In this document: positions 1-7,691 of the stretch, piece after piece
Layout: every line of letters begins with the position of its first letter
Numbering within the stretch: position 1 is the first letter of the stretch
NCBI GenBank assembly: GCA_910586805.1
Contig: CAJUJC010000046.1
Span: 1 to 15,373 of the forward strand
Length of the DNA: 15,373 nucleotides
DNA from: an uncultured Erysipelotrichales bacterium
GTDB lineage: Bacteria > Bacillota_I > Bacilli_A > Erysipelotrichales > Coprobacillaceae
Direction: 5' to 3'
Translations under genes and position numbers: made by a program
The notes under the pieces: model-generated
Database searches by the model: none
What the model saw: the letters and a program-made list of their open reading frames with translations, nothing else
What the model was told of the DNA's origin: nothing

Positions 1-2234
1 AAATCATTCATTTTATACCAAGCCATTTGTTGAACAACTTGTTTTAAATAATCCATTGTAAATGTTTTTCTACCAACATCCAAGATAAAACCTCTTACTG
101 GATATAATGGATAATCTCTTGTAATACCACAAGGAACATTTCCAGTTTGTTTCAAGCTTTGTAAAAGAGTTCTTGTTGCCCAATATGCTCCTGTTGTAGT
201 CTCAGACTTCACATTTACATATTGAGAAACATTCATTAAATAGCCTTCATCTTGAAGCCCTAAAGAATGATCAGTTGTCAATTCAAAGTAGAAATCTCCA
301 GTTTTTGCATCATTCTTGTTACCAACAACAACAGACAAAGTTTTTCCAGTCATTAAATGATAATCATTTGCAAAAGCATCAGCAACTTCTCTTAATTGTT
401 TATCAGCAATAATGACCTTTCCATTTGATGCAACATTAAAAGCTCCACTATGACCTTTCCATTCTCTTAACTCTGGTAATATTTGAGGTGCTTCATTATC
501 TCCCTCTTCCTTTGTATATTGACCAGGAATTTTAACTGTGACTTCTTTAAACTTATAATTCTTATTTGCACCTTGTGTTTCTTTATTTGTATCAATTCCT
601 TTAAAAGATACTTTAACATTTATATCTGAAATTGGTTGATAGATTGTCAAATCATCTCCAACAACTTGTTCATAATCTGTTCCATTATATTTAAGTTCAT
701 ACCCATACTCCTCTACATCTGGATAATGAATAACTAATTTATTTTCACCTTTTTTAGGAGCATCTACTTCAATCATATCCAATGCTTCTTCTAGCGTTGG
801 AACAACTTCAGGATTCCCTCCATAAACTTCTATTTCATTAATAGAAATATTATTCCATACTATCGTTCCATCTGGATCTTTTTTATCAAATGCACGAATA
901 TACACACGTACATAACGTGCCCTATACACTTGATCTAAAACAATTTTCTCCTCTTTACTTTCAGGTCTTGATAATGTTTTCACAGTAACCCAATTATCAC
1001 TAGTTGCATCATCAGAAATTTGAATATCATAATCTGTTACTTTTCTTTCCCACCATGAAAGCTTAACAACTTGAACATCTTTTGTTTCACCTAAATCAAC
1101 ATAAATCCAATGAGGAGCATTTGCAACAGGACTTGCCCATCTTGTATTTTTATTACCATCAACAGCTTTATTTGCAGCCAATGTTGCAGCATTATCTTCT
1201 ACTCCATTAGCTACTGCTGTTTTATTTAACGCAACATTTTCAGTTGGATCTTGTGGTTCAATATTTCCTCCATAAACTTCCATTTCATAAATAGAAACTG
1301 TATTCCAATTCACTCCACCATCAGGATCTGCACTTGTATGAGAAGAAATATATAAACGTACATAACGAGCAGTATATACTTGATCTAAAACAATCTTTTC
1401 ATCAGTAACTTCAGGTCTATCTGAAAACTCTTTAACTGTTGTCCAGTCAGATTCAGACATTACTTCTGATAAAGTATTCGCAATTTGAATCTTATAATTT
1501 GTTGCTTTTCGATTTTCCCAAAACACCTTCACAACATTAACATTCATCTCTCTACCTAAATCAACATAAATCCAATGAGGTCCATTTCCTACATTGCTTC
1601 CCCATCTTGATGTTCTTGAAGTTGTATCACCATCTACTGCATTTGCTGCTCTTACAGAATTAGCTTCAATAGAACTTGCTACTGCTGTCTTATTTAATGC
1701 AACATTTTCAGCTGGATCTTGAGATGCTATATCTCCTTGTACCTGAATAACTTTCATTTCACGACACGAAACACTTGGATAACCTGTCATGGCTGTCACT
1801 TCAAGCTTAACATATCTCCCACTGACAGCTTCTTCCAAAACATCTTCTGTTATTTGAGCTGTATTATCAGTTCTTCTAACAACAGGTTCACCCCAATTTT
1901 CTGTATCATTTGATACATAAATATTGTAGTCCTTCGCATATACGCTAGCACTTTCCCATGTCATTTGGAACTTACTAAATTCTTGAGCCCTTCCCAAATC
2001 AATATATGCCCATTGTGTTGGGGCCGTTTCTGTTGACCAACGTGTTTCTGTATTTCCATCAGTCAAATAAGATGCAGGCATTGTTGAATATGCAGCACTT
2101 GCTGTTACAGTTTTATTCAATGCCAAATTCACTTCTGCCGCCTTAACCTCCACAACAGCCACAGAAAATGCGCTCACAAAAAACAAAGTCATTGCAAGCA
2201 CAACCTTACCTATTTTGTGTAATATTTTTTTCAT
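1..2234 (-). CDS. Secreted GH20 family beta-hexosaminidase with three discoidin domains (partial, C-terminus off window)
   Basis: The first 744 residues are visible and the frame runs off the left edge. I read a signal peptide at residues 1-32 (Lys-rich start, hydrophobic core, cleavage near VKA-A). Three F5/8C discoidin-like domains follow at about 35-168, 176-323 and 332-473, each opening with NLALNK or NVALNK and carrying an aromatic-rich WIYVDLG-type strand. A linker spans 474-575, then a GH20b-like alpha/beta domain at 585-700. The start of the GH20 TIM barrel is at about 711, with YPVRGFILDVGR and WYKMND, the usual entry to this catalytic domain. GH20 enzymes remove terminal GlcNAc/GalNAc, or lacto-N-biose in some members, and discoidin domains usually bind glycans, so host mucin or similar glycans are the likely target. 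The catalytic Asp-Glu pair and any cell-wall anchor lie outside the window, so substrate and anchoring are unknown. The start is the ATG at 2234, with AAGGAG 11 nt upstream. Confidence 0.88.
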   Translation of the reverse strand, partial: MKKILHKIGKVVLAMTLFFVSAFSVAVVEVKAAEVNLALNKTVTASAAYSTMPASYLTDGNTETRWSTETAPTQWAYIDLGRAQEFSKFQMTWESASVYAKDYNIYVSNDTENWGEPVVRRTDNTAQITEDVLEEAVSGRYVKLEVTAMTGYPSVSCREMKVIQVQGDIASQDPAENVALNKTAVASSIEANSVRAANAVDGDTTSRTSRWGSNVGNGPHWIYVDLGREMNVNVVKVFWENRKATNYKIQIANTLSEVMSESDWTTVKEFSDRPEVTDEKIVLDQVYTARYVRLYISSHTSADPDGGVNWNTVSIYEMEVYGGNIEPQDPTENVALNKTAVANGVEDNAATLAANKAVDGNKNTRWASPVANAPHWIYVDLGETKDVQVVKLSWWERKVTDYDIQISDDATSDNWVTVKTLSRPESKEEKIVLDQVYRARYVRVYIRAFDKKDPDGTIVWNNISINEIEVYGGNPEVVPTLEEALDMIEVDAPKKGENKLVIHYPDVEEYGYELKYNGTDYEQVVGDDLTIYQPISDINVKVSFKGIDTNKETQGANKNYKFKEVTVKIPGQYTKEEGDNEAPQILPELREWKGHSGAFNVASNGKVIIADKQLREVADAFANDYHLMTGKTLSVVVGNKNDAKTGDFYFELTTDHSLGLQDEGYLMNVSQYVNVKSETTTGAYWATRTLLQSLKQTGNVPCGITRDYPLYPVRGFILDVGRKTFTMDYLKQVVQQMAWYKMND
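817..1725 (-). repeat. Two diverged DNA-level copies of a discoidin module inside the GH20 gene
   Basis: The second and third discoidin modules remain similar at the nucleotide level. The stretch near 1681-1724 matches that near 1213-1256 with few changes. The stretch near 1554-1585 matches 1089-1120, and 1267-1280 matches 817-830. The offset drifts from about 450 to 468 bp because one copy carries a few extra codons. Both copies run from a NVALNKTAVA opening to an EVYGGN end. The first discoidin domain (residues 35-168) is clearly more divergent. This points to an internal tandem duplication more recent than the split from domain one. Confidence 0.75.
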
Positions 2235-2351
2235 TTTAAATTTTTCTCCTTTCCCAAAAGATATTCCATATTCGTTTTCCCTTAAAAATTTGGTAAAATA
2301 TTATGCTTATTCATTGTTGTCCCATTTATAACCATATTTTTCAAACAATTA

Positions 2352-2365
2352 TGTAATCCCTTTCA
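2352..2365 (-). promoter_or_regulatory. Possible CcpA-binding cre site overlapping the GH20 transcription start
   Basis: On the minus strand the sequence reads TGAAAGGGATTACA. It agrees with the cre core TGNAANCGNWNNCW except for G in place of C in the central CG. It lies just downstream of the -10 box, over the predicted start of transcription near 2364, where CcpA would block initiation or early elongation. Catabolite repression would suit a glycosidase gene. This is a pattern match only, and the central mismatch lowers confidence. Confidence 0.35.
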
Positions 2366-2370
2366 CAAAA

Positions 2371-2399
2371 ATTATATCTATTCTCAAACCAATTGTCAA
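2371..2399 (-). promoter_or_regulatory. Consensus sigma-A promoter of the GH20 gene
   Basis: On the minus strand TTGACA (2399-2394) is followed by a 17-nt spacer and TATAAT (2376-2371). Both hexamers are perfect matches at ideal spacing. Transcription should start near 2364, giving a leader of about 130 nt. A core this strong on a glycosidase gene suggests that control is by repression. Confidence 0.85.
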
Positions 2400-2453
2400 C
2401 AAGCATTTTACAATCAAAAAATAAACACAAGCATTTTACAATCAAAAAATAAA
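2399..2453. repeat. Two-copy 28-bp tandem direct repeat next to the GH20 promoter
   Basis: Positions 2399-2425 and 2427-2453 are identical over 27 bases, a period of 28 bp. The unit contains AGCATTTTACAATC followed by an A/T-rich end. The left copy touches the last base of the -35 box, so the pair covers roughly -36 to -90. It could be a regulator's direct-repeat operator, an A/T-rich UP element, or just a recent slippage duplication. Confidence 0.85.
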
Positions 2454-2550
2454 TAAAGTGGTTAATTCATATTGCTATTTTAAAATCATATAAATACCTT
2501 CTCTTACTATGTTTTTTTATTACATCTTTCATAAAACAATATTTCCAACA

Positions 2551-2582
2551 TATTAAAAAGATAGAGAATTTATCCCTATCTT
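2551..2582 (-). terminator. Intrinsic terminator of the phosphorelay operon
   Basis: On the minus strand AAGATAGGGA, loop TAAAT and TCTCTATCTT form a 10-bp stem with one G-U pair (2582-2558), followed by a T-run and TAATA. It overlaps the stop codon of the histidine kinase gene. It closes the signalling operon before the GH20 control region. Confidence 0.75.
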
Positions 2583-5112
2583 AGTTTAAATATTTTTGTA
2601 ATAAAGCAACGACTTCATCAATGTTGATTGGCTTGGCAGTATGAGCGTTCATCCCACTTTCTAAACTACGTTTAATATCATCAGCAAAAGCATCAGCACT
2701 CATTGCAATAATTGGTAGATTATGATCAGGACGTTCTAATTTTCTAATTGTTTTTGATGCTTCATATCCTGTCATAACTGGCATTCTAATATCCATCAAT
2801 ATCGCATCATAGTATCCTTCATCAGATTGCTCAAACTTATCTACACAAATTTGACCATTTTCTGCCCAATCTATTTCAAATCCTAGTTCAGTTAAAAGAT
2901 CATAAGCAATTTCATAATTTAACTCGTTATCTTCTGCAAGAAGTAATCTCTTTTGTGAGAAAGAAATATTTTCATCACTTTCTTCATTTTTTTCTTCTCC
3001 ACTTATATACTTTTTCAAACCTGTATATAAAGTTGATTTAAAAAGTGGTTTAGCAATAAATCCAGTTATCCCTGATTCTATTGCCTGCTTTTCAATATCG
3101 CTCCAATCATATGCTGAGATAAGGAATACAGGTATACTTTCTAATTGCCTTCTAATTTCTTGCACACAATGCAATCCATCCATACCAGGCATCTTCCAAT
3201 CCAATAAAACAAAATGATATTCATCATTATGTTCATGTTCTTCTATTTTTCTTAAAGCTTCCTCTCCAGTTAAAACATATTCTGCATAAGCTCCCATTTC
3301 TTTCAATGAAGATACGGTACTTAAACAAAGTTGCTCATTATTATCAACAACAAGAACACGATAACCATCTAATCTCATATCTTCTTCACAAACCAATGAT
3401 TTTTCTAAATCAATTGTGATATGAAATTCACTTCCCTTGCCAAGTTGACTTTGAAGTTCAATTGTTCCTCCCATTGCATCAACAATACATTTTGTAATGG
3501 CCATTCCTAATCCTGTACCAGCAATTTTATCAACCTGTTCAGATTGTTCTCTTGTAAATGATTTGAAGATTTCCTTTTGAAATTCTTCACTTATACCAAT
3601 TCCTGTATCTTGTATCTTAAAATGATTTCTAATATATTTTTCTCCTAATGGCGATTCTTCTTGTGATAAATAGACATGGATTTTACCCCCCTCAGGAGTA
3701 TATTTATAGGCATTTGATAACAAGTTTAATAAAACTTGATTTAAACGAACACTATCACACAAAACATTTTCACACATGATATTTTGAATAAAAATATCAA
3801 AATGTTGTTTTTTTGATTTAAACTGTGGTTGCATAATCAAAACAATATCACTCATTGAACGACGTAAAGACAAGACATCTTCATTTAAACTCATCTTTCC
3901 ATTTTCAATCTTTGACATATCTAAAACATCATTAATTAATCCTAATAAATGTTTACTTGATAATTTAATTTTATGTAAACAATCATCAACACGCAAAGCA
4001 TCATTTTTATTTTTAATAGCAATTTCAGTCATTCCAACAATTGCGTTCATCGGTGTTCTAATATCATGACTCATATTGGATAAGAATTCACTTTTAGCAT
4101 TATTAGCATATATTGCTTCTTTTCTTGCATCTTCTAATTCAATCATTTGTTGTCTTGTCAATCTATAATAAAAAACAAAGATAACCAACAACAATACCAA
4201 AATACTACCACTTGACATCAGCATTGTTGATGTTCTAATACTATCTAGTTGATAAACAATATTATCCAAACTTCCAAAAGGCATAACGTTAATAACATAC
4301 CACTCTGATCCTACAAGGGGTGACATATAAAAATGATTATGTTCTCCAGCTGTTTGAACAATTGTTGAATAGCTTTGATCATTTTGAATAGCCTCTTGTA
4401 TTTCTTTTTTATATTGTTCTTTATCCTTACCCTCATATGTTTCAAAAATAGCATCTACACGTTCAAAGTAATTGTTTCTAAATGCAACACCATTTCTAAT
4501 AACAAAATTTCCATTTTCATCAATAACATATGAATATTCATTAGTATCATTTTCATTCAAGAAAAGTGCCTGATTAATATAATCCATTGAAATACCTACA
4601 ACAATGACATCACTTGTTTTTCCATAAGCCATTTCATATTTAACTGGAACAACCAATAAAAGTAAGTTTTTACCATGAGAATTCATAGCTCTTGTAATTT
4701 TTTTATCATTATTATTTAATATAGTTTTAAACTCTTCAGTATCTAAAAAAGATATAGCACCACCAAAAATATTTTCAATATCTCCACCTTGTGTATATAA
4801 TCCAATATAATCAAAATCACGAACTTGTGCCCTTGATTTTAATTGGTTGATAAATTCATCACCGTAATGTGTAGATTGGGCTGGAATCTCTTGAAGCAGT
4901 CCCTCAATTTGAGATCGTCTCAAATCAATCACAATCGAAAATTTATGTTGAATCTGAGAATTCATCTCTGACATATACATATCACCAATATCCTGAATAG
5001 ATTCTGTTGTTTTTGCTTTCATATATAATGTTGTAAAAAAGAAAACAGTTGAACATATCACAATGGTACAAATAACACTTATAATTAAAAAACGATTAAT
5101 CTTTCTCTCCAT
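2581..5112 (-). CDS. Membrane hybrid sensor histidine kinase with two receiver domains
   Basis: This 843-residue protein has TM1 at about 8-30, an extracytoplasmic sensor region at 31-290 (probably dCache-like), and TM2 at 297-317. A short helical linker leads to a HisKA H-box with FLSNMSHDIRTP (phosphoacceptor His349). The HATPase domain shows the N-box (Asn467 in LLSNAYKYTP), DTGIG (502-506) and GTGLG (532-536). Receiver domain 1 at about 583-703 has Asp638 in LLDWKMP and Lys688, but its acidic pair reads Asp590-Asn591. Receiver domain 2 at about 721-843 has Glu727-Asp728, Asp774 in LMDIRMP and Lys827, so it looks fully active. The ATG follows the Hpt stop by 15 nt with a GGATGGTGA-type ribosome site, making it the last gene of the operon. 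It should phosphorylate its own receivers and pass phosphate to the neighbouring Hpt protein. The ligand cannot be told from the sequence. Confidence 0.93.
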   Translation of the reverse strand: MERKINRFLIISVICTIVICSTVFFFTTLYMKAKTTESIQDIGDMYMSEMNSQIQHKFSIVIDLRRSQIEGLLQEIPAQSTHYGDEFINQLKSRAQVRDFDYIGLYTQGGDIENIFGGAISFLDTEEFKTILNNNDKKITRAMNSHGKNLLLLVVPVKYEMAYGKTSDVIVVGISMDYINQALFLNENDTNEYSYVIDENGNFVIRNGVAFRNNYFERVDAIFETYEGKDKEQYKKEIQEAIQNDQSYSTIVQTAGEHNHFYMSPLVGSEWYVINVMPFGSLDNIVYQLDSIRTSTMLMSSGSILVLLLVIFVFYYRLTRQQMIELEDARKEAIYANNAKSEFLSNMSHDIRTPMNAIVGMTEIAIKNKNDALRVDDCLHKIKLSSKHLLGLINDVLDMSKIENGKMSLNEDVLSLRRSMSDIVLIMQPQFKSKKQHFDIFIQNIMCENVLCDSVRLNQVLLNLLSNAYKYTPEGGKIHVYLSQEESPLGEKYIRNHFKIQDTGIGISEEFQKEIFKSFTREQSEQVDKIAGTGLGMAITKCIVDAMGGTIELQSQLGKGSEFHITIDLEKSLVCEEDMRLDGYRVLVVDNNEQLCLSTVSSLKEMGAYAEYVLTGEEALRKIEEHEHNDEYHFVLLDWKMPGMDGLHCVQEIRRQLESIPVFLISAYDWSDIEKQAIESGITGFIAKPLFKSTLYTGLKKYISGEEKNEESDENISFSQKRLLLAEDNELNYEIAYDLLTELGFEIDWAENGQICVDKFEQSDEGYYDAILMDIRMPVMTGYEASKTIRKLERPDHNLPIIAMSADAFADDIKRSLESGMNAHTAKPINIDEVVALLQKYLN

Positions 5113-5127
5113 GCTTTCACCATCCTA

Positions 5128-5475
5128 TTATTGAAGTTTTCTAATTGCTAAAACAACTTCATTATAATCTCTTTTGACCTTCTCTACAAAATCATCAAGA
5201 TTGGTATAATCCTGATTTCTTAATTTCTCAGTCAATTCATTTGATGAATGATATAATTGTATAAATCCAAGATTTTGACAAATTCCTTTAATAGTATGTA
5301 CTGCTCTAAACGCTTCATCATATTGATGCTCTTGTAAAGAAGTACATAGTAATTGATAACTTGTATCATCTAAAAATTTTAAAACAAATTTTTTCACACG
5401 TTCCTCTTTAACTAAACGTGACATCACACCATCATAATCACCATTCATCAACCCATAACATTCTTTTAAATTCAT
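5128..5475 (-). CDS. Free-standing Hpt phosphotransfer protein
   Basis: This 115-residue helical cytoplasmic protein carries the Hpt motif AVHTIKGICQNLGF, with His60 the phosphorylated residue in HxxKG. The size fits a single four-helix Hpt domain. I chose the ATG at 5475 because GGGAGG (5491-5486) lies 10 nt upstream. An in-frame GTG at 5493 overlaps that ribosome site and is unlikely to be used. It sits between the response regulator and the hybrid kinase genes in one operon and should shuttle phosphate from a kinase receiver domain to the receiver of the c-di-GMP enzyme. Separate Hpt proteins encoded with both partners are uncommon in Bacillota, where two-step systems dominate (family knowledge). 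Confidence 0.9.
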   Translation of the reverse strand: MNLKECYGLMNGDYDGVMSRLVKEERVKKFVLKFLDDTSYQLLCTSLQEHQYDEAFRAVHTIKGICQNLGFIQLYHSSNELTEKLRNQDYTNLDDFVEKVKRDYNEVVLAIRKLQ

Positions 5476-5485
5476 GATTATTTTT

Positions 5486-5491
5486 CCTCCC
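5486..5491 (-). promoter_or_regulatory. Ribosome binding site that fixes the Hpt start
   Basis: GGGAGG on the minus strand lies 10 nt before the ATG at 5475 and overlaps the alternative GTG at 5493. The GTG therefore cannot use this site, which settles the start. Confidence 0.7.
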
Positions 5492-5495
5492 ACTT

Positions 5496-7553
5496 CTATA
5501 ATGCCATTTCTAATAAAGCCTCTTTCATACTTTCATCATACATAAAATAACAACCTTTTCCATTTTGTTTGGCTGTATATAAAGCACAATCAGCTAAATG
5601 ATATAACTGTTGATAATCATTTCCTACATTCATTGATTGAGAAACTCCCATACTTATAGAAACATTAAAACCTCTATATTGTATACATAAATTGTTAAAA
5701 ATACGATGAATTATGTTTTCTAAATTTGATTTATATTCCAAGAAAAGAACAAATTCATCTCCACCAATTCTTGCAGCAATATCTTCTTGTCTAATACTTG
5801 ATAATAGTTTTTTTGAAATTTGCTTTAAAACGTCATCACCAATCATATGTCCATAATAATCATTAATATTCTTAAAATTATCAATATCAAACACAATAAA
5901 TGCAAATTGAGATTCAGGATGTCTATTTATTCTTTCCATAATCATATGTTGAGCAGTTTGACGATTATATAACCCTGTTAATCCATCATATGAAGAAAGC
6001 TTCTTTAAATTTGTGAGTTCTGTGTATTGCTCATGAACATCTACTATCTTCCCAAAAAAGTTAGTATATTTTGATGTATCATCTGATGGCCATATTGTTT
6101 GCACAATCAATTTATTCCATCTCTTTTGTTCAAGATTTCCCATCTCAAATTCTAGTTGAACAATTGGATTTTCCTTTGTTGTTTTCTTAAGTTCTTGAGC
6201 AAACTTTAAAAGATTTTCTTTTCCAAAACATTGAATAATCCCTTCATCATTCATAGGATCTACAATTGCTTCTTCTAATCCCAATCGTTTTGCTCCCCAT
6301 TTAGAAAAAGTTATCATTGATGGTTCATTTGTATATTCAAATTGAATTTCTTGTGACATAGTTGCAAAAAATTCATATTTTTTTCTTTCATATTCTAATA
6401 ATTCAACAGTTCTGTCTGCTGAGGAAAGCTCTTCGTATTGATGAAGCATATCTGCAATTTTAATAATTTCCTTACTTGTTCCATGATGGAAATCATTTCT
6501 TTGTGCATCATTCTTTATTTCTTCTTCAATATCTCTTAAACATTCCAGCAGCAAAGGATTAAAAGCACCACATTCTCCATTTAAAATCATTTCCATGGCT
6601 TTTTCATGTGAGAAAGCTTTTTTATAAACACGTACACTTGTCAAAGCATCATAAACATCAGCTAATGAAACAACTTGTGCAGAGATAGGTATTTGTTCAC
6701 CTTTGAGTCCATTTGGGTATCCTTTTCCATCATATCTTTCATGATGATAATGGCAAATCTCAATAGCTTTATGCATAAGTTCTTCATCACGATATTCAAT
6801 AATATCACTTAACATCTTTGCTCCTAATTCAGAATGTGTTTTCATAATTGCAAATTCTTCATCAGTGTATCTTCCTGGTTTATTCAAAATATGATCTGGA
6901 ATCCCAATCTTACCTATATCATGTAAAGCTGAAGCCATAGAAATCAAAGAAATTTGGCTAGCATCAAGATGATATTGATTTGTTTTTTTAACCAAACAAT
7001 TTAACAATAAATCAGTTAATGCTTGAACATGTAAAACATGTGCCCCACTTTCACCATTACGAAACTCTACAATATGACTTAAAATAGCAACCATTAATTG
7101 ACTAAGTCTTTCATTTTCATAAATTTGCTCAGTAACCATTCCCACCAATTTCTTTTGCTTCGCATACAACATAATTGTATTATTAACTCTTCGATAAACA
7201 ATAGATGAATCAAATGGACGAGAGATAAAATCTGTTACACCTAACTCATATGCTTTTTCTATTATAGATGTTGATGTTTCAGCTGAAATCATAACGACAG
7301 GAACATCTTCTATCCAATGGCGTTTATTCATAATCTCCAAAACACCAAAACCATCCATGGAAGGCATTACAATATCCAATAGAATCAAAGAAAGTTCCAC
7401 ACTCATTTTTTGTAATATCTTGATAGCTTCTAAACCATTTTCTGCCTCATAAATTTCAAATTCTTCTTCCAAGATATCTGATAAGATCATACGATTCATT
7501 TGAGAATCATCAACAATTAAAATCTTTTTCTTTCTTTTATAATGCTTATCCAT
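5496..7553 (-). CDS. Response regulator with HD-GYP and GGDEF domains (c-di-GMP synthesis and breakdown)
   Basis: This 685-residue cytoplasmic protein starts with a receiver domain at about 9-128 (Asp15-Asp16, phosphoacceptor Asp60 in LLDIVMP, Ser90). The usual conserved Lys is Arg112 in SRPF. An HD-GYP phosphodiesterase domain follows at about 155-345 with HDIGKIGIPD (His211-Asp212) and HHERYDGKGYP (270-280), so the key metal and GYP residues are intact. Residues 385-510 look like a PAS-type sensor. The GGDEF diguanylate cyclase domain at about 515-680 has an intact IGGDEF (596-601). An RQED I-site lies exactly five residues before GGDEF, predicting product inhibition. The protein could both make and destroy c-di-GMP, with phosphorylation and the PAS domain choosing the direction. 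It is first in a three-gene operon, 20 nt before the Hpt start. The ribosome site GAGAGG lies 5 nt before the ATG. Confidence 0.92.
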   Translation of the reverse strand: MDKHYKRKKKILIVDDSQMNRMILSDILEEEFEIYEAENGLEAIKILQKMSVELSLILLDIVMPSMDGFGVLEIMNKRHWIEDVPVVMISAETSTSIIEKAYELGVTDFISRPFDSSIVYRRVNNTIMLYAKQKKLVGMVTEQIYENERLSQLMVAILSHIVEFRNGESGAHVLHVQALTDLLLNCLVKKTNQYHLDASQISLISMASALHDIGKIGIPDHILNKPGRYTDEEFAIMKTHSELGAKMLSDIIEYRDEELMHKAIEICHYHHERYDGKGYPNGLKGEQIPISAQVVSLADVYDALTSVRVYKKAFSHEKAMEMILNGECGAFNPLLLECLRDIEEEIKNDAQRNDFHHGTSKEIIKIADMLHQYEELSSADRTVELLEYERKKYEFFATMSQEIQFEYTNEPSMITFSKWGAKRLGLEEAIVDPMNDEGIIQCFGKENLLKFAQELKKTTKENPIVQLEFEMGNLEQKRWNKLIVQTIWPSDDTSKYTNFFGKIVDVHEQYTELTNLKKLSSYDGLTGLYNRQTAQHMIMERINRHPESQFAFIVFDIDNFKNINDYYGHMIGDDVLKQISKKLLSSIRQEDIAARIGGDEFVLFLEYKSNLENIIHRIFNNLCIQYRGFNVSISMGVSQSMNVGNDYQQLYHLADCALYTAKQNGKGCYFMYDESMKEALLEMAL

Positions 7554-7582
7554 AATAACCTCTCTTCTCCCAATTTACTTTT

Positions 7583-7610
7583 AGTATACTAGATTTTTAT
7601 ATGTTTTCAA
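7583..7610 (-). promoter_or_regulatory. Promoter of the phosphorelay operon
   Basis: On the minus strand TTGAAA (7610-7605), a 16-nt spacer and TATACT (7588-7583) resemble a sigma-A promoter. The start would fall near 7576, leaving a leader of about 23 nt with the GAGAGG ribosome site. It is divergent from the pilus-operon promoter, with about 100 bp between the two predicted starts. Confidence 0.6.
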
Positions 7611-7641
7611 AGGTCATTTATTTATTTTTATGGAAAAGATG

Positions 7642-7670
7642 TTTTTTATTTTTCTTATTCATTGTATAAT
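7642..7670 (+). promoter_or_regulatory. Promoter of the pilus-like operon (strong -10, weak -35)
   Basis: TATAAT at 7665-7670 is a perfect -10 box. At 17-bp spacing the -35 position is only TTTTTT (7642-7647), so an activator may be needed. Predicted initiation near 7677 leaves a leader of about 15 nt. Confidence 0.6.
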
Positions 7671-7680
7671 ATTAGCGATG

Positions 7681-7686
7681 AGGTGG
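7681..7686 (+). promoter_or_regulatory. Ribosome binding site that fixes a TTG start
   Basis: AGGTGG lies 5 nt before the TTG at 7692. An earlier in-frame TTG at 7662 runs through the -10 box and cannot be in the mRNA, so translation should begin at 7692. Confidence 0.65.
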
Positions 7687-7691
7687 TAAAA

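Larger units (their letters stand above)
2235..2550. other. Intergenic region: 5' leader and upstream control region of the GH20 gene
   Basis: No gene is visible here on either strand. Reading leftward it holds a 28-bp tandem repeat, a consensus promoter, a possible cre site and then a leader of about 130 nt before the GH20 start. I saw no strong hairpin or known riboswitch pattern in that leader. The stretch 2454-2550 is A/T-rich with nothing recognisable before the terminator of the neighbouring operon. Confidence 0.7.

Noticed and set aside
1719..1913. Plus-strand open frame of 64 codons inside the GH20 gene
   Set aside because: It lies antisense to the second and first discoidin coding regions, has no ribosome site and no recognisable protein features.
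2399..2453. Repeat pair considered as a CRISPR array
   Set aside because: Only two copies, separated by a single base, with no spacers and no cas genes nearby.
7554..7691. c-di-GMP riboswitch upstream of the pilus operon
   Set aside because: The -10 box lies only 22 bp before the start codon, so the mRNA leader is too short, and no conserved GEMM-like core is visible.
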